In this document: positions 22,224 to 35,759 of the stretch, one piece after another
Layout of the letters: every line of letters starts with the position of its first letter
Position numbering within the stretch: position 1 is the stretch's first letter
NCBI GenBank assembly: GCA_010405405.1
Contig: MU004233.1
Span: forward strand, 2,210,539 to 2,274,538
DNA from: Microthyrium microscopicum
Lineage: Eukaryota > Ascomycota > Dothideomycetes > Microthyriales > Microthyriaceae
Length of the DNA: 64,000 nucleotides
Direction of reading: 5' to 3'
Position numbers and translations under genes: made by a program
Notes under the pieces: generated by a model
What the model saw: only the letters and a program-made list of their open reading frames with translations
Databases searched by the model: none
What the model was told of the DNA's origin: nothing

Positions 22224-22450
22224 TGTAATGATTCCTCTTTATAGGCTTCATAGTAGTATTATAAGAGAGATCTTATTACAAGATTACGCGCTAGACCTAA
22301 GGGGGTTAACGCGCCTAAGGATTTACTAAGTAGACTTACTTCCCTCGTAAATTTATAGCTCTTCTAGATCTTCTTCTCTCTCTCTTTTGTTTATAGATTC
22401 TAAAATATAATCTAATTATTTACTCGCTCTAAGTTCTATAGCTCGTTATA
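22224..22450 (+). repeat. 5' LTR of nested Gypsy element
   Basis: 227 bp, gap-free match to 29655-29881; differences are transitions only. Retains GC-rich islands such as ACGCGCTAGACC and GGGGGTTAACGCGCC that lack CA/TG sites. Confidence 0.9.
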
Positions 22451-25400
22451 TAATCTATAAACTATTTAACTACTTGCGTATTTATATTACGTATCTTAGA
22501 ATTTACTTCTAAAGAAGCGCCTATATAGATTAATATCCTATACGCGTAGTCTTAGACCTTATTAAAAATTCTTTATAGATTTACTAAATCTGTTAGCTCT
22601 ACTAACCCTTTATTTAATTAAAGCGTTAGGATTTCCTAATATTCTTTAACCTATTAATAGTCTAAGCATTAATTGCCCCTTATCCTTAGTTCTATAGAAT
22701 ACTAAAGTTTATCTTTTGTACTATTACTAAATATTTATAATTATACTTAATATACTTACTATTAAAACGTACTAAATAAATAAGCGTTCCCTCTTAATAC
22801 CCTTCTTTATTATTTATAACTATAGCTAATAAGGCTCTTAACTAATAGACCTAAGTTAATAGCTATATAGCCTACTTGCCGTCCCTAATTACTTATACTT
22901 AGCTTAATAATTAGCGCCTATCTCTATCTTCTATATACTTATATTACCTATCTCTATCGCGTCGCTCTTCTGCTATATATACTAAGTATTAAAGTAGACT
23001 TAATACTTAGGATATAGTATAACTAGATACTACCTAGAAAATAGTAGATTTAGTAGAGAGTATCTTAAAACTATTAAAACTACTAGAACTAGACTTAAGA
23101 GCGTTATTAAAAGATAAAGATAAGTTAGAAGATAATTATCTATTAGAATAAGGCTATAAAAACAAAAAGACTAAAGCGTTAAAAGACGTTTCTTAAAATA
23201 CTAGTTAAATAACTTTACTAAACTAAATAAATATAGAAGATAACTAGTTACTAGCTCCTTTCTAACTTAATAATAATATTAGACTTTCTTTTAAAATATA
23301 TAAATAGCTAATAGAACTATGCTAGTAAGCTAAAGGCTTTAGAGTACTACTTATATTAATATCTTACTACCCTATAGTAGTAGACTTTAATTAACTAGTT
23401 ACTCTAACTATTAATAAGAACCCTCTAATCTTCTAAGCTACTTAAGTATAAAAGATACTTAGTAAAGAAAGTAATAAGCTAAAAAATATAAAAGTATACC
23501 TTTATTATAAAGAAAAGTAATTAGACCTTTACTACTACTCTTATTACCTAATTAAATTAGGTATAGACTTAGAACGTTTATTAAAAAGAGAAATTATACT
23601 AGACGACTTAGTTATATAGCTCTATGCCTTATTATTAGCTTCTTAAACTATAGCCTACCTCTTTAAAATTAAGTAAAATATAAATACTTATAATATAGAC
23701 TTAATCTATACTCTCTAAGAAAAAGCTTTAAAAACTTAGGGAGAGATATAGGACTTAGCTAAAACTAATAATAAATATATAAAATAGATTACTTACCTTA
23801 AAGCATAGATTTAAGATAATACTATTACCCTTAAGGAAGTAGTAACTATTCGCTAAAAAGTATAAAAGCTATAATATAATAATAATTTACTTAAGGAAGT
23901 ATTTACTACTTATATTAATAAGATTAGTAAATATTATAAGGCTTTATAGAAGAAGGTAGATAAAGCTACTATTCTTTAAGCCTAGATTAATACCCTCTAA
24001 AAGAAACCCTTAGCTACTAAGGTAACTAATCCCTATCTTAATTATAATAAGTTAGTAGATAATAATCTATTCTACTAAATCTCCTTAGCTTAGGATATAG
24101 ACTAACCTAACTTAAATATACTTTTAGGGGTACTAGACTTACGTTAAACTACTTTCTTCTTTAATCTTAACTTAATTAGTAGCGCCTCTCTCCTTAAAGT
24201 ATAGAGTAATAAACCTTTACTTTTCTTAAGAAAGAATAAGCAGAAGTACTATGCTTAGAAAGATAAAGTATTAGACTACCTTAATAATAATATATAAGTC
24301 TATCTTATAGAAGCCTCTAAGATCTAAGTTGTCTAAGAAGTAATAAAGAATTAGACGTTTAGTATTATTAATAAGTAAAGTAACTATAAGTTAACTAACC
24401 TATATTTATCTATAGTAGAGATATAGTCTAATCTAGACTATAAGTATAATATTAAAGATAGCTATATTACTATTAAGACTTAGCTTAAAAGTTAAGAAGC
24501 TATAATAAAGCTTATTAAGAAGCTTAAATAATTTCTAACTTACTTCTTAGAGAACTTATAAGAAGCTAAGCTTAGTAATTAAGATAAGATTATTAAAATA
24601 CGTCCTCTTCTACTCCTAAGATTTATAGAGAAAGTACTCTTCGTAGAATTAAAAATATTTATAGATTTTCTTAAGAGTCTATATACTATTGCTTATTATA
24701 TTAAATACGTTCCTTTTGCTAATCTATAAAGCTATAATAATAATAATCGTCTAGCAGCTAAGGGTAGTAGATAAAAACCTAAGTTTAATCGCCCTTTAGA
24801 TATCTATAATGCCCTAAAGGTAGATAATTATTATATAAAGTATAAAGAGAAAGGCTATAGCTATTAGTATAACTTAGTACTATGTAAAGATAGAGATGCT
24901 TTATTAAACACTAAAATCTAACTAAAGGTCGTAGCTATTATTATAGAATTTATTATTATCTACGATTAAATCGCTACTTAATCTCTTTAGTCCCTAACCG
25001 TAGAAAATAATTATAATAAGTATAATTATAGTAATAAGGTAGAAAACTAAAAGCTTCTTTGTAGAGACGTGCGAAGAAGCTAAATAAACAAAAAGCGTAT
25101 AATTAGTAATAGAAGAAAGATAAACCTAACTCTAAGCTAGTTCTTATAGAAGAATAAATCTAATATAAGGTTAATAAGACTATCTAGCGCCTAGAAGTTA
25201 ACCTCTAATAAGTATTATCTCTAAAGCCTATTATATTTAATAATATTAAGTTAGCTATTATTAAGATATTCCTTGCCTTTATAGTATATAATTTTTGCCT
25301 TTAAGAAGTAGCTACTATACCTATAGTAAGCAATTAATAGACTACTTATAGTACTATATTCTTTCTAAAGTAAGGCTACTACTTAAAAATTAATATCTTT

Positions 25401-28400
25401 ATAGATATTAGAAGTAGAGCGATAGGAATTATTTATCCTAACTTTATTAAATAATATAGGATCCTTACTATTAATCTCTCCGCCTTTTAAATTATGTAAT
25501 TAGCTAATGATAAAGCTATTACAAAGGTTAATAAAGCTACTATAGTTAATATCTATTTAGGAGGGCATATTAAATAAATCTACTACTTCGTTATAAACAT
25601 AGCTAGTTATGATATTATTTTTAGTAACTTATAGATTAACCTCTATAAGGTTACTCTTAAAGAGGGAAAGAAGTAAATCCTCTTTAATTTAGACTACTGC
25701 TTAGTATATTACTTGCTAGCTAGTTACCTAATCTTTATAGATTATAAAGGCCGTTTAGTTAACTTAACTAATCCTTACTTTAAGAACGTTACTATAGTTA
25801 GCGCTATTACCTTTATTAAACTATTAGAACGAGGCTAGTAATTTAACGAAATCTAGCCTAACGATTTTAAAGATAGAAAAGATAAGAAACTTCTAAATCT
25901 AGATTCTATACTAAAAGAAGATATTACTATTAACTTAGGCAAAATCTTACCTAAGGACTTTAAAAAGTAGCAAGAGAAATATAATAAACCTCCCTTCTTA
26001 TAAGAAGAGATTCTTAAACGCCTACTAAAGGAATATTACTATTATATAGATATCTTTAACTTAAAATTAGGTAATAAACTTATACTATATCGTAGTAAAT
26101 AGGATTACTCTATTAATATTATTTTAGACGCTATAATCCTTAAACGTTGCTATAATAGCTTAGGTTACTAGGAATCTCTTATTATTAAATAATACGTTAA
26201 TTAGATACTTAGTTAAGATTAAGTTTAGGCTAGTAAGTTATATTACGCTATACTAATACTATATATATATAAACTAGAAGGAGGAATTTAAGTTTATATT
26301 AATTATTATAGACTTAATAAGATTATATAAAAGAATTATAACATTCTTTTATAGTTACTAGAAACTTTAACCTATATCTATTACGTAAAATACTTCTTTA
26401 AATTTAACGTTATTACTACCTTTATATATATTTATATTAAACCTAGTAATAAATATAAAACTACATTCCTAACTTATTATAAGTTATATAAATTTAAAGT
26501 TATACCTTTTAGCCTTATTAGAGCCCTAAGGACCTTCTAGGCTTATCTTAACTATATCCTAATTAATTACCTTAATAACTTTGTTATAGGCTATATAGAT
26601 AATCTATTAGTCTTTAATAATATTAAAGCTAGCTATACTACTTATACTTACTTAGTTTTAGAAGTAATAGGTAAAGTAGGATTATACTTAGATATCTAAA
26701 AGTATAAATTTAATACTTAATAAGTTAAATACTTTAGCTTAATTATTATTACTAAAGGCATTAAGATAGACTTAGAGAAAGTTTAAAGCGTAGTTAACTA
26801 ATAACGTTCCTTTTTAGTAAAAGACGTTTAAGCTTTCCTTAGCTTTACTAACTTTTATTACTAGTTTATTCTTAAATATTTAAAGATTATAGTATTACTA
26901 ATAGTACTTATAAAGAAGGACGCTATAGTAATCTTTCTTTAAAACCTTAATAGGCTAGAGGAATATACGTTTAAGAAGCTAAAGTAAGACTTTACATTTA
27001 CTAAGATATTATATTACTTTAACTATATAAAAGAAATATAGCTAAAGATAGACGCCTTAGATTAAGTTTATATTATAGTCTTCTCTTAAAAAGGTAATAA
27101 TAAGAAGCTTTATCTAGTTATATACCTCTTAAAGAAGATAACCCTAGTAGAATGTAATTATAATATTTATAATAAAGAGCTTCTAGCTATTATCCGCATA
27201 TTTAAAGAGTAGGAATTAGAGCTATTTAGCTCTATTAACCCTATTTAAGTATTCTTTAATTACTATAACTTTTAGACGTTTATAATAATAAAACGTCTCT
27301 CTTAACGATAAGCTAGATAGGCTAAGTTCCTCTCTTAGTTTTACTTTAAGATAAAGTATTATCTAGGTATAGCTAATAGAAAGGTAGATACCCTTACTTA
27401 TTAGTTATAAAATATTTTATAAAGTAATAATAACCCTTACGTCTCTTAATAGGTTTAACCTTTACTATTCCTATACTAATTTAATATAAGGCACGTAGTA
27501 AAGCTAGCTATATTACTTATTAAACTTACTTACCTCTTAATACTATACTTAGCTACTATTGTTTAGGATAAGTTAGATATTTCTAATCCTATAGGTAAGC
27601 TACTTAATTCTATAGGAGAGTCTCTTAGTAATAATAAAACGTCTAAAAGTAAGCTACTTAATCCTTTAGAAGATAACTTATTCCTAGATTTTAATAGCGA
27701 CTAGTTTCTATAAAACATTATAAACGTAGTAAAGTATAATAAAATAATAATTACTATTTACTACGCTAAAACTAATTATTAGCTCTTCTTACTCTTTAGT
27801 ACTCTAAAATAAGAATAGATTAAGCTTAGAGATTACGTAGTAATTATTAACAAAATAATCTTTTACTATAACTAAATCTTTATTCCTTAAGAGAAGCTTT
27901 AGCGTCACGCTATATAGAGCACGTATAGCTATAAAGCTATAGGCTATAGCAGAGTAGTAACAACTTATTACTACCTATAGGAAGATTACTAGTAGCCTAA
28001 GATATTATAGGATATTAAAAGCTTTATTAAAGGCTATAAATACGTATTTGCTAAACCTATTTACTAAAAGAAGTAAGGCTTCCTACGTTAATTCTCTCTC
28101 TTTAAGCGCACATAGTCTAATATTTCTATTAACTTCGCCATTTTACTACCTTACTATTTATACTAAGGTGTAATCTATTAGTACGTTATAGTAGTTATTA
28201 ACTAATATATATAAACCTAACGTTTTATCTTGCTGCTAAACCTATCTATAGACTTAATAGTACTAGCCTTTATTAATTATATATAGAAACTTATTAGCTA
28301 GCTATTAATAATTCTTTTAGATTATAGTAGCTAATTTACCTTTATATTCTAGAAGCGCTTATATAAATACGTAGGTATAATACTCTATCTTAGTATAGTA

Positions 28401-29654
28401 TTTTACCCTAAGACTAATAGTATAATAGAAATCTTAGTTACTATACTTAAGTAATTTCTATATACGTTTATTAACTAGGATTAAGATAACTAGGTAGCCC
28501 TTTTGCTCTTTACTAAATTTATAGTTAATTTTGCTATAAATACTATTATAGGAATTATATCCTTTAAAGCTTAAAACGAATTTAACCCTTAATTAGGTCT
28601 TAAGTCCTTATATTACCTCCTAAAACCTATAAACACCTCTGTAGCTACTAATAAGGAAGCTATTAATATAGATATAATATAGAAGGGTTGTACTAAGATA
28701 TATAATTATTTAATAGAGTAATTAATCTAGGCATAAGCTTAATAGGTAGAATACGCTAATCATTATTACTATATAGCTCTAGACCTAGTACTAGGTAACT
28801 AGGTTTACTTAGATATATAGAACTACTCTACTTTACGTCCTTTAAAGACTCTAGACAATAAGAATATAGGCCTTTTTTATATAATTAAAAAGATTAATAT
28901 TATTATCTATAAACTTAATCTCTCCTCTTCTATAAAGATATATAATATCTTCTACGCCTAGGTCCTCTACTATATTATAGACGATGCTAAGTTACTTAAG
29001 TACACTAATCTACTACTAGTAGTTATTAGAGAAACTATAAATAATAATAAATAGTCTATTAATGCTATTATTAATAGCCGCTTTACTAGTTAATATAAGA
29101 AGCTACAATACGAGATTAAGTATACTAATTATAATAAAGCTAAATAGCATAATTAGATAGCCGCTAAGAATACGCTAGAGCTTATTACTAAGTTTTATGC
29201 TTAGCACTTTAGTAAGCTAGGCCTATACCTTACTTGGATACTACCAATATTAGAGCCTACTAGCAATAGTATTAATTATAACTCTAATAGCGTTCCCGCT
29301 AATTAGAAGGAGTAAATAATTATACTACTAAAAACTCCCCTATATTAATAAGATTACTAACTACTAGACTACTAGGACTTAAGAACTAGAGTATTCTAAA
29401 GACATCTTAGAGTTTATTAATACTTCTTAATAGTTACCTTAGTAGGCTAGAGGTTAAGATACTTTAAACAACTAGTAAGGTTAGTATTATACTATAGAAG
29501 GATTAAAAATATTATTTATTACTAAAAATTTATTAGACTAGATTAGACTAAACTAGACTAGACTAGACTAGACTAAATTAAAATAGAATAGATTAGGAAA
29601 GTAGATATAATTAGTAGTCTATAGCCTAGAGAGCTATACTAAAGGGGAGGGTTA

Positions 29655-29881
29655 TATAATAATTTCTCTTTATAAGCTTTATAGCAGTATTGTAAGAGAG
29701 ATCTTATTATAAGATTACGCGCTAGACCTAAGGGGGTTAGCGCGCCTAAGGATCTACTAAGCGGACTTACTTCCCTCGCAGATCTATAGCTCTTTTAGAT
29801 CTTCTTCTTTCTCTCTCCCGTTCGTAGATTTTAGAATATAATCTAATTATTTGCTCGCTCTAAGTTCCGCAGCTCGTCATA
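29655..29881 (+). repeat. 3' LTR of nested Gypsy element
   Basis: 227 bp; preceded immediately by a polypurine tract and followed by the CTTAT duplication at 29882-29886. Starts TATAATAA where the 5' copy has TGTAATGA, a RIP-type change. Confidence 0.9.
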
Positions 29882-32800
29882 CTTATAAGAAACTTAATAA
29901 TAAAGTTCTTTTTTAAAATTATATTACTATTAATAAAGTTTAAAGCTATAGTTTATTTTAATAAGGTATTATAATAGACTTACTTAGTAGTTCTAACCTT
30001 TTTTAAATAATCTTTAGTAATTATATAGATAAGAAATATAATACTAGTTAATTTAGTCTATTTATTTTCTTTTACTTAGCCTATTTTAAAGTCTTTAGGA
30101 TCTCTTCTATAAATAAAAAAGAAGGAAAATATTCTTAATATAGTATAAGCTTATACTTTAGTAGTATAAATTACCTAATTTAAGTATAAATTCTAGCTAA
30201 TTATAAGTTTTCTTTTTAGAAACTTAGTTAGAAATATACTTAGTAAGCTATTAAATTTCTTAACTTTTTTATTAGACTAAGGATTATATAAAGCTATTAA
30301 GTAATACTTAGTCTTTATTTATTATAATAAGAATAGAATTACGTCTAAAATAAACTAAGGTCTATTATTTAAGGTTAATAATTAAAAAAGACTATATTTT
30401 AAGATAATTTTCTTATAAATAAATTTTATAATTATAAAAGTAGTAGCGTTTAGTACTACTTTTATAATAAACTATTTTATAGTATAGTTAATTATATAAA
30501 TAATATACTAGTTTCTAAAGAGACTTTATAAAAGTTTATTAATTAGGTTAATTCTTTAAGCCTTAAATAGCTATAGATTTTATACTTAATAATAGAATTT
30601 ATATTTAGGTTTACTTTAATTTATTTATTAAACTTAATATATAGAATAGAACTTAGTAAATTCTTAGAAGTTATCTTTTATTCTTAGCTACTAATCTTTT
30701 AGTTTAAGAATATTAGTAAAGCTTATATATAATAAGTATCTATACTAATTATATACTTTTTTAATAAAGTCTTAATAGTAAAGAAAGTAAATATAAAGTA
30801 AACTAGTAAGTATCTTAGCTTTAGTAAAATCTTTTTCTAAAAATAAATACTTATATTTTCTTCTAATATTACTATTAAGATTAATTTAAAAATAATTAAG
30901 AACGCTTTTTTAAAGTCTTTTCTATATACTAATAAAGATAGTATAATCTTTCTTTTTTAATACTTCTTATAAGCTTTATATATAAAAAGCTTCTTATTCT
31001 TTTTACTTTTATAAAGGTTTTAATAAGATAACTTATATCTTAGAAGATAAATTATTATTATTATTTTTAAGCTTTATTTTTTAAATAGTATTAATTTATT
31101 CTTCTTAGAAGTTTAGGTAATAATTAAGAGTATTAAGAATTACTATTTAGGAATTCTTATAATATATAAAGATAAGATTAAATTCTTAGAATTTTTTAAT
31201 TTATTAAATAATACGTTAAGTATTATTCTTAATTATATTTATATATTATAAGCTATTATAATTTATAATTACTTTAATAGTCTTCCTTAGAAAGTAGTAT
31301 TAGTATCTTTTAATTATATTCTTAACTATAAGAAGCTCTTTCTTATATATTAGATAATTAAGTTTAGTTTTACTTAGCTTATAGCTATTAAAGATAACTA
31401 AGTACTATTTACTCTAGTTATTTTCTTATACTAGCTTATAACTAATTATATAATTTAAAGTATTTATTTAGAGCTTTATAGGCTTTTATAAATTATATAT
31501 TACTAAGATAGGTAATAAAGTTAATAAAGTCTTAATTCTATTAAAAGCTATAGTATATTAATAAGTCTAAGTAATAAAGTAGTACTTTTTTTTTCTAATA
31601 TCTAGATTAGCCTTTTTTAAAAGATTAAAGATAAAAGTAGTAATTTTAGTAAAGTTCTTAATATATTATTAGTAGTATAAAGTAAGACTAAGGAATTAAT
31701 ATATTTTATATATATTCTTAGGTATAGGCTAAGACTTAATTAAGGTAGTCTTTTTATATAAAGATTAAATTTATTAATTTTCTACTTTATAGCTATAAAA
31801 TTTAATCTTCTTAACTTTAAAGATATATTTATTAAGATAAGTATAGAGCTTATTATCTTAAAGAATCTTTAGAATTTAGGTAATATATTTATAATATTCC
31901 TTTATAGTATCTAAGTAAATAATAATATTATTTAAGTAAATAACTATATAAGTTAATAAAAAGGGCTAGAAAAAAGTATTTATTATATATTAAAAAAATA
32001 ATAGTATATTTATTAATTTAAAAGATATAATAAATAACTTATACTTTTTAAATCTAGTATTAAAGGCTATTTTCTTAATATCTTTTTCTACTATATAGAC
32101 TTACTAATAGCTTAATAAGAAGTTAAGCTTAGAGAAGAATCTTACTTTACTAATAGTATTAAGATACTTATTAATTTATAATAAGGAATAAGTATTCTTA
32201 TATATAACTATATTAAGTAGATAGTAGTTAATATATATTCTCTATTTTCTTCTTAGTTTTAGTATAAATAGAATAGAGAAACCTTAAGGACTTTCTAAGA
32301 CTCTAATAAGTCTTTTAGTAAATAGTTCTTAAATTTACTTTTTCTACTTTTCTAATTATAGGCTAGATATTTAATAATAAGCTTAGTTATAAAAAGAAGC
32401 GTTTCTTATAGAGATTTTATAATTAAACTTAAAGTATAGTAAAAGTTTAAGAAGAGTATAATAAAAGAACTTATAATAATTATTTAAAAGTTTCTATATA
32501 CTTTTATCTTTTAGAATAAGTTTATTAATATTAAGGTTATTAGTTATTAAGAGAATATTAGACTATTCTTATATTTTTTAAATTAGCTAAAGAATACTTT
32601 TAATTTTATTTTCTACTTTTTTTACTTTATTTTAAAGTACTTAAAAGATTATATAGAGAAAGCTAGCTATAAACTACTTTATTTATTTTAGGTAGCTTTT
32701 CTTATTCTAAAGAAGCTTTACTTAGTATTTTATAATAAGTTTATAAGTATATAGGCTTCCTAAGCATTATTCTATAAGCTTAATTTACCTTATTATCTAA

Positions 32801-35607
32801 TTAATCTATAGATTATATAATTAGAACTATAAAAGTCTAAAAATAACGTTAAGATTAAAAATATCTAGGATATAAGCCTTAAAGTAGCTATAAAAGATCT
32901 TAATATAATAAGATAAATAAATCTTAAAGAAAGTTATAATTATATAGCTATTTATAAGAGTAACTTCTTTCTTTAGGATAAGTATTATAGAAGCTTTAAG
33001 TTTCTTAATAATCTTTTAATTAATATAAATAAAGTTAGCTCTTAAGTCTAGGAAAGCTATAATCTTAATAGAATAATTTTTATAATATAAGTAAATAAGT
33101 AAATATAAGAGAATATTATTATATCTACTTATATAGTTAAAGAAAGCTTATTAGTTATTATATAAATAAATAGAATATTCTAGTTCTAAGCTAAAAGATT
33201 CTTATTTATTTCTTAGTAATAGTAGTTTTTTAAACTCTATTATTACTAGTTAAGCTTTTTATAATCTATAATATAATAGCTAAGTTTACTATAATTTTAG
33301 TACTTAAGTTTAGAATTATTTATAGAAGCTTTTTTACCTTTAGAGTTTTTTTTATAAGAGAGTTATAACTTCTTATTAAAGTTAAATTTCTTAAAGTATT
33401 AAATATTATATTATTTTTTAAGATAGTAATTATAACTATTTATAATATTAAGCTACCTTAAAATTTTATTATTTAACTTAAGCTTATTATTAATATAGCT
33501 TTTATTATTAACTTCTTTAAGATATTTCTTAGAACTAGTATTTAGGGTAAGCTCTTTATTTTTCTTAAAACTAAAAAAGATCTTATTAAGTTATCTTAGC
33601 TTATAAACGCTATAAGTATTATATATATTTTTATAAAAGTCTATATTATATTTAATAATCTTTTATTTAAAGGCTAAAATATTAATTATAAGGTTAAGAA
33701 TAGTACTATACTTATGCTTAGCTTTAAAAATAATCTATTCTTTAAGGCTTCTTTAAATTTAGATATCTATTTTATAATTAATAAATATAGAATTTATTTA
33801 AGTCTATAGAATATAAAGATAATAGATAAATTCTTTAGTAAATAAAATTTATAATATATAATCTTACTAAATACTAACCTTAAATATATCTTTTTTAATA
33901 CTAAATATAAATTAAAAGTAAATAAAGAAGTAAGATAAACTTTTAAGTATCTTAAACTCCTTTATAGCCTATTATTAAGCTAAGTTAGCTTATAAAAGAT
34001 ATTATTTAATAAGAAGATATTCTTTAACCTTAGTAATTTTTTACTACTTAGATAGAGTAGAATCTAATAAAAGAATATTCTTATTAGTTTTAAAGGTATA
34101 AAGAAAGCTCTTAGCCTAAGTATTATACTTACTTAGTTTCTTAAAAAATAAACTATTAGAAAGTATTTTAAACTTAGTTAAATATTATCTTTATTTCTAA
34201 GAAACGTCCTTTATTATCTTAATAAGTTTTTAGAGACTAAAAGTTTAAAAAAGTAATTTAATAGTCTTATCTAACTCCTTACTTAGCTTTCTTATAAAGT
34301 TTAAGTAAGTAATACCTATTTATAAAGTTTTATAGGTTAATACTTAAGTCTAAGTATAAGCCTTAATTTTATTTACTTAGTAATCTTAAGTATATAAAGT
34401 AAACTTACTTATATTAAGATAAGAAGTTAATTTAGTAATATAATTTATTATTTCTTATTATTAAATATATTAGACGTTCTTTATAGGTTTAGGGCTATAA
34501 TCCTATTTAATTTACTTATTAGTAGTAAAGTAAAATAGCGCTCCTTAAGAAAAAGTAAGCTTATTTATAAACTACTAATTTTTATTATTATTATATTAGA
34601 AAGTTTAGTTATAAGCTTAGAGAATATAGTTAAGTTTTTTAAGAGTATAGTTCTAAGCTTAAAAAAAAGTTTATAGTTTAGTAGAAGAATAGTTAATAGT
34701 TTAAAAATTAACTTATTATATACTAATAAGATAGTTTAAGGCTTAGAGCCCTAATTACTAAATATTAGTAACTTAAGTTATAAGGTTAAGACTAAAATTT
34801 AGTATACTAAGAAAGTTATTTAGTAATATAAAAGTAAGTTACTTATTCTAAATACTTAGATTAGTAATCTAGGCTTAGTATTATACTTATTAAATATCTT
34901 ATCTTATAGCTTAAGCTATAATATTATTATACTAATTATTTATTTTAATAAAGAAAAGTAATAGTTTTAATAAAAAGTATAATCTTAATAAAATAAAAAA
35001 AAAGTCTTAAAGTCTAAAAGTTTTTATATTAAAGTTAGTTAGATAGAATTTAGAGTTAGAAAATTATTCTAAGGTAAATTTTTATATTTCCTTAGTATAG
35101 ATAAGATTTTAATCTAATTTCTTAAGATAACTTAAGATTAAGAATCTATATTATTACTTATTAGCTTTAATCTATATAGTAAAGTTCTTATAATATTATT
35201 TTAAGGAATTTTCTAAGAAAAAGTTCTTATATTTTGTCTAATAGTTATATAATTAATATAGTAAAGGTTAGTAAGAATAAAGAGAGTATTATTATAAGAG
35301 AGATAATTTTTATAATATATTTAATAATCTTTAAAGTAGTAGTTTAAATTAAAGATAATTTAAGATATTTTTAGGATATATTATAGTAAGAAATATTATT
35401 ATATATAAATCTTAAGAATTATTTCTTAATATATAGTTATTAAGTATTAGGCTATAATAAGGTTAGCTAATTAGAGAATAATATTCTTAGAGTATATTTT
35501 ACTAGATATTAATCTTAAGTAATTATTAATAATAAGATAAATTTAGGAATTTCTATAAAAGGTTTATTATTTAGAAGTCCTAATTAAATTAAATTATTAC
35601 TACTAGA

Positions 35608-35759
35608 TATTATAAGAATATAAGAAATAAAACGTAGTTAATTACTATAGGAGTCTAAGGACCTAATATAGTTTTTAGGATACGCTAATTAGGGGATTAT
35701 GTTATCTCTAATTAGGTCCTACGATTATCTAATCCCTTGGCATATTCTTCATCACAACA
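35608..35759 (-). repeat. Right LTR of outer element (5' LTR in element orientation)
   Basis: Matches 18159-18310. Its outer (right) end has normal composition and supplies the stop codon and last codons of the MYND gene; its inner end is RIP-mutated. The CACAT duplication follows at 35760-35764. Confidence 0.88.

Larger units (their letters stand above)
22224..29881 (+). mobile_element. Nested Ty3/Gypsy LTR retrotransposon (RIP-decayed, complete)
   Basis: A 7,658-bp element lying inside the outer LTR element in opposite orientation. LTRs of 227 bp (22224-22450, 29655-29881) start TGTAATGA; the 3' ends read CGTTATA and CGTCATA, a probable CACA decayed by RIP. A purine-rich tract (AAAGGGGAGGG at 29641-29651) directly precedes the 3' LTR. 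Plus-strand pol remnants occur in Gypsy order: a retroviral-type aspartic protease region near 25.4 kb, reverse transcriptase near 26.1-26.8 kb with a decayed YxDD box (GYIDNLLVF, about 26.59 kb), RNase H near 27.0-27.4 kb, and integrase near 27.9-28.6 kb (YPKTNSIIE, the decayed HPKTDGQTE motif). All frames are broken by stops from C-to-T and G-to-A changes. The element is not autonomous. The order of insertion is clear: the outer element was there first. Confidence 0.92.
18159..35759 (-). mobile_element. RIP-decayed Ty3/Gypsy-type LTR retrotransposon, interrupted by a nested element
   Basis: An LTR element inserted in the 3' part of a host gene. Its ends are 152-bp direct repeats (18159-18310 and 35608-35759, offset 17,449) that on the minus strand begin TGTTG and end CAACA, flanked by CACAT duplications. 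On the minus strand around 32.35-31.5 kb a reverse transcriptase is recognisable through heavy mutation: the LR..VDYR..N, FSKLDL-like and Y-L-x-x-I-I-I-Y (decayed YLDD) motifs of Gypsy elements, in that order. No intact reading frame survives; TAA/TAG are everywhere, and C in CA context and G in TG context are nearly absent, the RIP pattern. Removing the nested element (22224-29881 plus one CTTAT) leaves about 9.9 kb, long for a simple Gypsy element, so further unseen insertions or extra sequence are possible. RIP fades within the outer LTR ends. Confidence 0.88.

Noticed and set aside
18310-35607. Any intact gene inside the large AT-rich block
   Set aside because: Every frame is interrupted by frequent TAA/TAG produced by transition damage; only domain ghosts of retrotransposon proteins remain.
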